Origin: an uncultured Blautia sp.
GTDB taxonomy: Bacteria > Bacillota > Clostridia > Lachnospirales > Lachnospiraceae
Length of the DNA stretch: 11,488 nt
Reading direction: 5' to 3'
NCBI GenBank assembly: GCA_934373235.1
Contig: CAKROW010000076.1
Coordinates: 1 to 11,488, forward strand
Shown one piece after another: positions 6,212-11,488 of the stretch; the first letter of the stretch is position 1, and every line of letters starts with the position of its first letter. Made by a program: the position numbers and the translations under genes. The notes beneath the pieces are model-generated. The model saw nothing but the letters and a program-made list of their open reading frames with translations. It ran no database searches and was not told the origin of the DNA.

Positions 6212-6958
6212 TCATTCCTTATCTATTTTGTAAAGAAGGGGAACCAGATCATCCACAGAATCGATCACATAATCTGATAATCCTTCAAGATCTTTCCTTT
6301 TTCCCGTTCCGCTTAAAACCCCTATTGCTACTGCACCGCCATTTCCGGCAAAACGCATATCATTGGGAGTATCTCCCACAACAGCGATCTCACAGGTTTT
6401 GATCCCCCATTTCTCTGCTGCCATAGCGATCAGCCGTCCGTCCGGTTTTTCCGGCATATCCCCCTCTGCAGTTCCGTAAAAAGAGATAAGAGAATCAATT
6501 CCCAGAACTTCCATGCAGCTCTTTGTGGACTGAAATTCATCTGTAGTGGCAATTCCTACCAGTATTCCCATGTTCCGGATTCTTTCCATCATTTCTTTTA
6601 CATCGGTAAATACAGGATATTCCGTGCGCTGTGCACAGCTTTCTTTGTAAAAGCCACGGATAAGCTGTTCCTTCAGTGCATCCTTCTCAACTCCCGTGAT
6701 TCCATTTTTTTCAAGGATTTCTGCAAGATAGGAAGCAGACATATCGTAAGTCATCCAGGCAAAAGCTCCCTCCGGATCTATAGTTCCGTCTTCATACACG
6801 CCCAGTCCTTCCAGAATTGTCTTTCTCAGGCCCTCCACATCTGTCCAGCCATTCTCCTCAAGAAGACCGTCCACCACAGGATAGAGAGCTTTGCCCCATA
6901 TTTCAAAAAAATCGATCAATGTGCCATCTTTATCAAACAGAATTCCTTTTATCATCAT
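6212..6958 (-). CDS. HAD-superfamily hydrolase, phosphoglycolate phosphatase-like
   Basis: The 248-residue protein has all four HAD motifs. Motif I is DKDGTL, with nucleophile Asp9 and acid/base Asp11; motif II is IATTD near 137-140; motif III is the lysine in PEKPDGR (Lys171); motif IV is GDTPNDM (Asp196, Asp200). The helical insert between motifs I and II marks subclass I, as in phosphoglycolate phosphatase and beta-phosphoglucomutase. These are cytosolic phosphatases of small sugar or organic phosphates, and the substrate cannot be assigned. The start at 6958 is preceded by GAGAGG about 9 bases upstream; the next codon is also ATG. It lies 114 bases downstream of the 3D-domain gene on the same strand. 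I could not find a convincing terminator or promoter in that gap, so readthrough from the 3D gene is possible. It converges on tRNA-Phe. Confidence 0.9.
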   Translation of the reverse strand: MMIKGILFDKDGTLIDFFEIWGKALYPVVDGLLEENGWTDVEGLRKTILEGLGVYEDGTIDPEGAFAWMTYDMSASYLAEILEKNGITGVEKDALKEQLIRGFYKESCAQRTEYPVFTDVKEMMERIRNMGILVGIATTDEFQSTKSCMEVLGIDSLISFYGTAEGDMPEKPDGRLIAMAAEKWGIKTCEIAVVGDTPNDMRFAGNGGAVAIGVLSGTGKRKDLEGLSDYVIDSVDDLVPLLYKIDKE

Positions 6959-7072
6959 CTATACTATCCTCTCCGCAGGGGACTTACTTGATCCAGTTAA
7001 AAAACAGTCCGGTAATCTATATACCTGCTTTACAGTATATCCCACCCGGTTTCGGTTGCCGCAGCCCGAGAA

Positions 7073-8149
7073 TCACTGCAATATATAAACCTCTGTATAA
7101 AAAACGCCCTTGGCCTCCGCCTCTGCATGGGTTGCCACATAAATATCAATACAGTTTGTCCTGATCGCACCGCCACAGTCCTCAGCAATATAAACCTGAC
7201 CGTTGATAACCACCTGGCTTCCATAAGGAATCTGACTGGGATCTACAGCTATGGTGTGATTGGTCACTGCAGTAGTTCCTGTGGATGTGATACCATTTGC
7301 CCAGGGTCCACAACAGATGCTGCATGGGCAGTAATGTGTGATACGGAAAATTCCCAGGGATTTCAGTGTGGCATCCGAAGATACAGATACCGGAGTGCCC
7401 ACTTTCACGCCATCAGCGGTGGTTCCTTCTGCTGCTTCCTTCACTCCGTCCACAGCTTCCGCAAAAACGCCTTTACCTGCACTTTTGGTAAGTTTGCCTG
7501 CTTTGGTCTTCTCCTCGGCTTTGGCCTTGGCCACGTCGGATTCCTGATATCCTTCCAGACAATTGGTAGGAATATAGCCTGTCTGACTGGCACCGGAATC
7601 ATCCTGATAAACGATCCTGCTCCAGATATCGTTTACCGTTCCTGTCCTCTCCACCTCGTCATCCTGGATAACCTCTCCTACAACCTCTCCGTCCTTCTTC
7701 CCCGGATAATCAAGAATATCACTGTCCTGGGCAACTGTAACTGTATCCTCAAACTTGTCAATGATCTCAGAATCATTTAATACGCTGGTCTGTATATATC
7801 CATTGATCCTGTTTTCTCCCTCTTTCTGAAAGGTCACCTTACTCCAGCCGTTTTCACATACTGCAGTTCTCTCAAGCTTTGTTCCAAGAAGCACGGTCCT
7901 CTGTTCTCCTGCTGTTTCTCCGGGATTGGAACGGATCACTGCGCTTTTGGCAGTGACGTATAAAGTATCTGAAGAAGCAATTGCATTTACCGTATTCCCT
8001 GCACCATCATCAATCTGAAAACTCTGTGGTGTCTTATCTTCCTGTATATATGTATCCCTTACAGCTTCATAATCAGACACCTCTGCATATGCTGTATATG
8101 GTGCAAAGATTGAAGCACATAAGATCATTGCGATCAGCCGTTTTCGCAT
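7073..8149 (-). CDS. Secreted SH3 and 3D-domain cell-wall protein
   Basis: The 358-residue protein begins with a signal peptide, MRKRLIAMILCASIFAPYTAYA, cleaved after about residue 22. Two bacterial SH3-like repeats follow (about 62-124 and 133-197; each starts near VTAKSAVIRSNPG or VTVAQDSDILDYPG and ends in GYI). A Lys/Ala/Gly-rich linker (about 205-262) leads to a C-terminal 3D domain with THYCPCSICCG (271-281) and the three aspartates AVDP (Asp303), AEDCGG (Asp324) and CIDIY (Asp335). 3D domains share the MltA lytic transglycosylase fold and occur in YuiC/Sps-type and Rpf-like wall enzymes, so peptidoglycan cleavage outside the membrane is the likely role. The 3D segment has two cysteines (325 and 333) where relatives I recall have Thr and Arg. 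The ATG has AGGAGG 10 bases upstream. It is divergent from the lysozyme gene. Confidence 0.92.
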   Translation of the reverse strand: MRKRLIAMILCASIFAPYTAYAEVSDYEAVRDTYIQEDKTPQSFQIDDGAGNTVNAIASSDTLYVTAKSAVIRSNPGETAGEQRTVLLGTKLERTAVCENGWSKVTFQKEGENRINGYIQTSVLNDSEIIDKFEDTVTVAQDSDILDYPGKKDGEVVGEVIQDDEVERTGTVNDIWSRIVYQDDSGASQTGYIPTNCLEGYQESDVAKAKAEEKTKAGKLTKSAGKGVFAEAVDGVKEAAEGTTADGVKVGTPVSVSSDATLKSLGIFRITHYCPCSICCGPWANGITSTGTTAVTNHTIAVDPSQIPYGSQVVINGQVYIAEDCGGAIRTNCIDIYVATHAEAEAKGVFYTEVYILQ

Positions 8150-8185
8150 TTTGGTTCTGCCTCCTTTTCACGGCGTTCTGCGGTC

Positions 8186-8215
8186 TGTGATAAAACGGAT
8201 ATCACATTCCGTTTT
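8186..8215 (-). other. Interlocked inverted repeats in the 3D-protein leader
   Basis: Two perfect inverted repeats interlock. AAAACGGA (8192-8199) pairs with TCCGTTTT (8208-8215), and TGTGATA (8186-8192) pairs with TATCACA (8200-8206). Each uses the loop of the other, so in RNA only one stem could form fully at a time. They lie in the predicted leader, which starts near 8227 on the minus strand, about 40 bases before the start codon. They could be competing RNA hairpins or a compound DNA operator. Confidence 0.6.
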
Positions 8216-8233
8216 GCGATTTATGTTCACCCT

Positions 8234-8262
8234 ATCATAGCATATCATATATCGATTTGCAA
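8234..8262 (-). promoter_or_regulatory. Promoter of the 3D-protein gene
   Basis: On the minus strand, TTGCAA (8257-8262) and TATGAT (8234-8239) have a 17-base spacer. Transcription should start near 8227, giving a leader of about 78 bases that contains the interlocked repeats. Confidence 0.65.
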
Positions 8263-8285
8263 TTTTGCCCGGCGGTGTTTATACT
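8257..8285 (+). promoter_or_regulatory. Promoter of the lysozyme-like gene, sharing its -35 with the 3D-gene promoter
   Basis: The same self-complementary TTGCAA (8257-8262) has TATACT (8280-8285) exactly 17 bases downstream on the plus strand. Transcription should start near 8292. A second candidate, TTTTCA (8315-8320) and TACAAT (8338-8343), would start at the ATG itself and make a leaderless message; I rate it lower. Confidence 0.55.
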
Positions 8286-8349
8286 TTTTTCACATTTCAA
8301 AAGCCATATAGTACTTTTCAAATTTCTTTCGACAGGGTACAATAAGTCT

Positions 8350-9024
8350 ATGAATACAAAACATAAAAAGCAAAAATTAACCAGAAAACAGCGGCAGATC
8401 CTGAGGATACGTCAGGTGCGCAGACAGAAGCTTCTGCTCAGCATTGGCTTATCCCTGATTCTCATGGTTCTGGCTTTAAATATTTTTCATCCTTTTTCCT
8501 CCCGCATCTCCAATACCATAAACGATTCCTGCGAAGCTTACAGAGAGGAAGTAACCCAGACCGCCGCACAATATGGAATGTCTGATTACGTTGACCTTAT
8601 TCTTGCTCTTATGATGCAGGAGAGTTCCGGCCAGGGTACAGATCCCATGCAGGCCTCTGAGGGTGCTTATAACAAAGAGTATCCACAGGTTCCAAACGGT
8701 ATAACAGATCCTTCCTATTCAATATCCTGTGGAATCCAGGAGCTGAAATATGCTCTTGACAAGGCAGGCTGTTCCGGTCCCACAGATCTGCCCCATATCC
8801 GTCTTGCACTGCAGGCTTACAATTTTGGCGCAGATTCTTATCTCCAGTATATGAAGGACCACGGAGAAACTGTATGGAGTGCAGAGAGTGCACAGGCCTT
8901 TGCCCGAACCGCCAGCGGAAATACCCAACGGAACGAAGACGATCCTCTTCACGACCCTGCCGGTCCCTGGGATTATGGAGATCAGAATTATCCGGAACAT
9001 GTGCTTCGTTACTATCATACATAA
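8350..9024 (+). CDS. Membrane-anchored lysozyme-like peptidoglycan hydrolase
   Basis: The 224-residue protein has a very basic cytoplasmic head (about residues 1-28), one membrane segment (about 29-46, LSIGLSLILMVLALNIF), and an extracellular domain of the lysozyme-like family found in the N-terminal half of CwlT. Visible landmarks are LALMMQESSGQGTDPMQASEG (Glu91 is the probable catalytic acid), SISCGIQEL, LALQAYNFG and the terminal YGDQNYPEHVLRYY. It probably cleaves glycan strands on the outer face of the membrane. It stops after the muramidase domain, with no NlpC/P60 endopeptidase as in CwlT. The frame stays open upstream to a TTG at 8257, but that codon is the promoter -35, so I chose ATG 8350. 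The ribosome site there is weak (AGGG, 12 bases upstream). No clear terminator follows before the tRNA-Gly promoter. Confidence 0.85.
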   Translation: MNTKHKKQKLTRKQRQILRIRQVRRQKLLLSIGLSLILMVLALNIFHPFSSRISNTINDSCEAYREEVTQTAAQYGMSDYVDLILALMMQESSGQGTDPMQASEGAYNKEYPQVPNGITDPSYSISCGIQELKYALDKAGCSGPTDLPHIRLALQAYNFGADSYLQYMKDHGETVWSAESAQAFARTASGNTQRNEDDPLHDPAGPWDYGDQNYPEHVLRYYHT

Positions 9025-9067
9025 TCTGTATATATTTTTTTAATAATTGAAATTTTCAAAAAAACTA

Positions 9068-9096
9068 TTGACATACTCCGATGGTTATGCTAGACT
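9068..9096 (+). promoter_or_regulatory. Promoter of tRNA-Gly
   Basis: A consensus TTGACA (9068-9073) has a 17-base spacer to TAGACT (9091-9096), with TGC just before the -10 as an extended -10 element. It is the strongest-looking promoter in the window, as expected for a stable RNA. The leader would be about 34 bases. Confidence 0.8.
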
Positions 9097-9136
9097 ATGT
9101 CTTGTCAGTGAGGGGAACGCCTCAGATGAGACATAT

Positions 9137-9209
9137 GCGATAGTGGCGTAGTTGGTAACGCGCGACCTTGCCAAGGTCGAGACCGCGGGTTCGAGCCCCG
9201 TCTATCGCT
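9137..9209 (+). tRNA. tRNA-Gly (anticodon GCC)
   Basis: The 73-base cloverleaf has acceptor GCGATAG (9137-9143) with CTATCGC (9202-9208), and discriminator T9209, normal for bacterial glycine tRNAs. The anticodon stem CGACC/GGTCG encloses TTGCCAA, giving anticodon GCC at 9170-9172; the T-loop is TTCGAGC. CCA is not encoded. It has its own promoter and terminator. Confidence 0.97.
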
Positions 9210-9214
9210 CTTTG

Positions 9215-9243
9215 GAACTCTGGATTTCCAGGGTTCTTTTTTT
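9215..9243 (+). terminator. Terminator of tRNA-Gly
   Basis: GAACTCTGG (9215-9223) and CCAGGGTTC (9228-9236) form a 9-bp stem with one G-T pair and a 4-base loop, followed by seven T residues. Confidence 0.92.
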
Positions 9244-9293
9244 GTGTTACAGGAATTGATGTAATACTCCATAACATATGATTTTCATTATAC

Positions 9294-9333
9294 AAAAAAA
9301 TCAGAGAACCGACTTGATGGGTTCTCTGATTTT
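9294..9333 (-). terminator. Terminator of the purine operon
   Basis: AATCAGAGAACC (9299-9310) and GGTTCTCTGATT (9320-9331) are perfect 12-bp arms around a 9-base loop. On the minus strand the stem runs into seven T residues, which ends transcription 3' of the AICAR formyltransferase gene. A shorter T-run on the plus side could also stop readthrough from tRNA-Gly. Confidence 0.92.
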
Positions 9334-9364
9334 ATCATATGCGAATAATACAGATATTTTATGA

Positions 9365-10549
9365 TCAATGATGGAAAAGTCTGATACCTGTAAATGCCAT
9401 GACCATTCCATATTTATTGCAGGTATCAATCACTGCGTCATCCCTGACAGATCCACCCGGCTCTGCAATGTATTTCACTCCACTCTTATGCGCACGCTCA
9501 ATATTATCACTGAATGGGAAGAACGCATCAGATCCAAGTGTTACATCTGTAAGGCCATCCAGCCATGCTCTCTTCTCTTCTTTTGTAAAGACTTCCGGTT
9601 TTTCTGTAAAAGTCCTCTCCCATACACCATCAGCCAGCACATCCATATATTCATCACCAATATATACGTCAATGGCATTGTCTCTCTCTGCACGTGTGAT
9701 GGAATCCTTAAACGGAAGCTCCAGCACCTTCGGGCTCTGGCGGAGATACCAGTTATCTGCCTTCTGGCCTGCAAGGCGTGTACAGTGGACACGTGACTGC
9801 TGGCCTGCGCCAACGCCGATCGCCTGACCGTCTTTTACAAAGCATACAGAATTGGACTGTGTATATTTAAGAATGATAAGAGAAACCTTCAGATCTCTCT
9901 TTGCGTCTTCTGTAAGGTCTTTATTTTCGGTGACAATGTTGGAGATCAGTTCATCATCAATAGAAAGCTCCTGACGGCCCTGCTCAAAAGTAATACCGAA
10001 TACTTCTTTGTGTTCCAGAGGTGCAGGTACATAATCCTCATCGATCTGGATCACGTTGTAGTTTCCTTTTTTCTTCTGTTTCAGGATCTCAAGCGCTTCC
10101 TCTGTATAACCAGGAGCGATCACCCCGTCGGAAACCTCTCTCTTGATCAGCATTGCCGTATCCCGGTCACACACATCAGAGAGGGAAATGAAATCGCCGA
10201 ATGAGGACATTCTGTCCGCACCTCTGGCTCTTGCGTATGCGCAGGCAAGAGGAGAAAAATTCTTCCAGTCCATATCATCTACCCAGTAGATCTTTGCAAG
10301 TGTCTCTGTAAGAGGAAGTCCGATAGCTGCTCCTGCCGGAGATACATGTTTGAAAGATGTTGCTGCCGAAAGGCCTGTCGCTTTCTTAAGGTCACGTACA
10401 AGCTGCCAGCCGTTAAATGCATCCAGGAAGTTAATGTATCCCGGTCTTCCGGAGAGTACCTGGATCGGAAGTTCACTTCCGTCTCCCATATAAATCCTTG
10501 ATGGTTTCTGGTTAGGATTGCATCCATATTTTAACTGTAATTCCTTCAT
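9365..10549 (-). CDS. purH: Phosphoribosylaminoimidazolecarboxamide (AICAR) formyltransferase, stand-alone
   Basis: The 394-residue protein equals the C-terminal two thirds of bifunctional PurH and lacks the N-terminal IMP cyclohydrolase domain (about 200 residues). The Lys-His catalytic pair is in SFKHVSPAGAA (67-68). Other family landmarks are QSNSVCFVKDGQAIGVGAGQ (231-250), SDAFFPFSDNIERA (340-353) and the end MAFTGIRLFHH. It transfers a formyl group from 10-formyl-tetrahydrofolate to AICAR to give FAICAR, the penultimate step to IMP, in the cytosol. The ATG at 10547-10549 has GGAGGA 8 bases upstream. It lies 55 bases downstream of purO on the same strand, and that partner closes the ring, so the two replace fused PurH. 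A strong terminator follows. Confidence 0.93.
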   Translation of the reverse strand: MKELQLKYGCNPNQKPSRIYMGDGSELPIQVLSGRPGYINFLDAFNGWQLVRDLKKATGLSAATSFKHVSPAGAAIGLPLTETLAKIYWVDDMDWKNFSPLACAYARARGADRMSSFGDFISLSDVCDRDTAMLIKREVSDGVIAPGYTEEALEILKQKKKGNYNVIQIDEDYVPAPLEHKEVFGITFEQGRQELSIDDELISNIVTENKDLTEDAKRDLKVSLIILKYTQSNSVCFVKDGQAIGVGAGQQSRVHCTRLAGQKADNWYLRQSPKVLELPFKDSITRAERDNAIDVYIGDEYMDVLADGVWERTFTEKPEVFTKEEKRAWLDGLTDVTLGSDAFFPFSDNIERAHKSGVKYIAEPGGSVRDDAVIDTCNKYGMVMAFTGIRLFHH

Positions 10550-10604
10550 AGAAAAATTCCTCCGTTCCTTATGGCTAATCTGTCTGATAGCTTTCCAAAA
10601 ATTC

Positions 10605-11318
10605 TTACCGGTTCTTATTTACGATCCTGGATTCGTATTTTCCTGTCTCAATGTCAATGTAACGTACAAACAGAGAAACTTTGTTGTCCTGATTCAGGCT
10701 CTCCCACAGAAGATCCTTGAATGAATCAATATCATCCGGAATCTCAACCATCTTTGGCTCTCCCTCAAAACTGGGAAGGGGATTTCCGTCACACATATAA
10801 GTGTGGATAAAACGTCCCTGTCCTGCTGCCGCATTTTCGTATGCATAAGTGTAACGGAGACAGGAATCCGGATTTCCGTTATTGCTTTTAAGAATGGACA
10901 TTGCATAACTGAATCTACCATTCTCTACATGAAGAACTCCTGAAATACGAGGTGTATAGTTGGGGCCATCCGGCTCAAATTCCCTGGAACGAAGAGACTG
11001 TTCAAAGGTGAGCTGCCTGTCCATCCCCTCGTAAATGGTATCTGTCTGGTCTCCATTGGTCACGATGGTTTTGTTTCCAAGCACCCGTACTGGAGCATAG
11101 ATGATCAGGCTTGGATCTGTAAGCTTGGACGGATCAAATGCCTGTGTACGGATTCCCTCTCCATCCTCCACAAAAATACGATTTCTGCTGTTCTCACTTC
11201 TGCCCATGATAAAATAAGCGGTAACTGCCTTTTTTCCGTCTGCGGAACGTCCGATAACGATTCCTCTTCCAGGATAAGAATTCTCTTTCAGTTCTTTTTC
11301 AAGTGAAATGGTATTCAT
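10605..11318 (-). CDS. purO: IMP cyclohydrolase, PurO family
   Basis: The 237-residue protein resembles the archaeal-type IMP cyclohydrolase PurO rather than the PurH N-terminal domain. It has YPGRGIVIGRSADGKKAV near residues 15-32, SENSRNRIF, a glycine turn then TIVTNGDQTDTIYEG (84-98), and PNYTPRISGVL (119-129), all at equivalent places in PurO. It is somewhat longer than the archaeal proteins (about 200 residues). It closes FAICAR to IMP, the last step of de novo purine synthesis, using the product of the formyltransferase encoded just downstream. The ATG at 11316-11318 has AGGAGG 9 bases upstream. It is the first gene of the two-gene operon. I see no purine riboswitch in the 170 bases upstream. 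Confidence 0.88.
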   Translation of the reverse strand: MNTISLEKELKENSYPGRGIVIGRSADGKKAVTAYFIMGRSENSRNRIFVEDGEGIRTQAFDPSKLTDPSLIIYAPVRVLGNKTIVTNGDQTDTIYEGMDRQLTFEQSLRSREFEPDGPNYTPRISGVLHVENGRFSYAMSILKSNNGNPDSCLRYTYAYENAAAGQGRFIHTYMCDGNPLPSFEGEPKMVEIPDDIDSFKDLLWESLNQDNKVSLFVRYIDIETGKYESRIVNKNR

Positions 11319-11373
11319 GTTTCACTGCCTCCTATTCGTCTTGTATGTTGCACGGGAACATCACTTAAGCCTT

Positions 11374-11401
11374 TTTATAGCACAAGAAAGAATCCTGCAA
11401 G
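11374..11401 (-). promoter_or_regulatory. Possible promoter of the purO operon
   Basis: On the minus strand, TATAAA (11374-11379) is preceded at 16 bases by CTTGCA (11396-11401), whose bases fall in the centre of the first palindrome of the upstream cluster. Transcription would start near 11367, about 49 bases before the start codon. The -35 is only fair. Confidence 0.4.
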
Positions 11402-11437
11402 CAGGATTCTCCGCCTGCGGCGGGTCGCTTCAGCGAC
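11389..11437. repeat. Cluster of three abutting perfect palindromes
   Basis: Three inverted repeats adjoin without a spare base. They are AGAATCCTGC/GCAGGATTCT around AA (11389-11410), CCGCC/GGCGG around TGC (11411-11423), and GTCGCT/AGCGAC around TC (11424-11437). In either RNA strand these would be three back-to-back hairpins. They resemble REP-like intergenic repeats. On the minus strand the last stem is followed by TTCTTG, too weak for a confident terminator. Confidence 0.7.
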
Positions 11438-11453
11438 ATATTTCCTATGACAT

Positions 11454-11483
11454 AAAAAACGCCTGGACATCCCTGTAACAGGC
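11454..11483 (-). terminator. Possible terminator of a gene beyond the right edge
   Basis: On the minus strand, GCCTG (11479-11483) and CAGGC (11461-11465) form a 5-bp stem around 13 bases, followed after one G by six T residues (11454-11459). The loop holds a competing small hairpin (CCTG/CAGG). It probably ends the transcript of a minus-strand gene outside the window, but the edge hides the rest of the stem. Confidence 0.4.
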
Positions 11484-11488
11484 TGCCC

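Noticed and set aside
6960..7072. A terminator and separate promoter between the 3D and HAD genes
   Set aside because: There is a run of six T residues and some A/T-rich hexamers, but no stem of useful length beside the T-run and no -35/-10 pair with acceptable spacing.
7127..7780. A 217-codon open frame antisense to the 3D-domain gene
   Set aside because: The opposite strand encodes clear SH3 and 3D domains with a signal peptide; this frame has no motifs or ribosome site.
8186..8206. A second Crp/Fnr operator (TGTGATA...TATCACA)
   Set aside because: Eleven bases separate the TGTGA and TCACA half-sites, too far for a CRP-type dimer, and it lies downstream of the predicted start; I report it only as part of the interlocked repeats.
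8257..8349. An extended N-terminus for the lysozyme-like protein from TTG 8257
   Set aside because: The TTG is the predicted -35 hexamer, so the segment is mostly promoter, and the residues do not resemble the family.
9025..9067. A terminator for the lysozyme-like gene
   Set aside because: The T-run at 9033-9040 has no GC-rich stem before it, and the TTGAAA/TTTTCAA pairing is too weak.
11319..11488. A purine riboswitch or PurR box upstream of purO
   Set aside because: I found no three-way-junction purine aptamer core or paired PurBox; only palindromes and a possible promoter are visible.

Overview
The window looks like chromosomal core sequence from an anaerobic, low-to-mid GC Firmicute, most likely a Lachnospiraceae (Blautia/Ruminococcus-like) member. 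This is inferred from the codon use, strong AGGAGG-type ribosome sites, the purine genes split into a stand-alone AICAR formyltransferase and a PurO-type IMP cyclohydrolase, a clostridial Crp/Fnr regulator, and a DUF4080-type B12-binding radical SAM protein. The species cannot be fixed from the sequence alone. I see no insertion sequence, phage, CRISPR array or other mobile element.

Layout. (1) 1-2432, minus strand: a compact operon transcribed right to left. It holds a B12-binding radical SAM protein, a 35-residue single-pass membrane protein, and an AIR-synthase-related protein that runs off the left edge and has only the C-terminal half of its family. (2) 2496-3300: a promoter pair drives this operon leftward and a cysteine-rich Crp/Fnr regulator rightward. 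(3) 3307-4550, minus strand: trxB-like then trxA, convergent with the regulator gene. The reductase has the CxxC redox centre but lacks the usual NADPH-binding signatures. (4) 4593-5992: a regulatory region with a perfect TGTGAC/GTCACA palindrome between the divergent trxB-like promoter and an iron-dependent alcohol dehydrogenase gene with its terminator. (5) 6060-6184: tRNA-Phe(GAA). (6) 6212-8149, minus strand: a HAD phosphatase and a secreted SH3-3D-domain cell-wall protein. (7) 8350-9024, plus strand: a membrane-anchored lysozyme-like enzyme, divergent from the 3D protein. Their promoters appear to share one self-complementary -35 hexamer. (8) 9068-9243: tRNA-Gly(GCC) with promoter and terminator. 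(9) 9294-11318, minus strand: AICAR formyltransferase and PurO, completing IMP synthesis, behind a cluster of three abutting palindromes at 11389-11437.

How the genes may work together. The regulator, thioredoxin pair and alcohol dehydrogenase look like a small redox-response neighbourhood: the recognition helix of the regulator has the residues expected for TGTGA half-sites, and such a site sits at an activator position for trxB-like. The 3D protein and the lysozyme are both peptidoglycan-directed and share a promoter region. The last two genes catalyse consecutive purine steps. Most of the window is ordinary metabolism. The best leads are the shared -35 divergent promoter, the Crp/Fnr-type palindrome paired with an atypical thioredoxin reductase, and the radical SAM / micro-membrane protein / half-AIRS operon.
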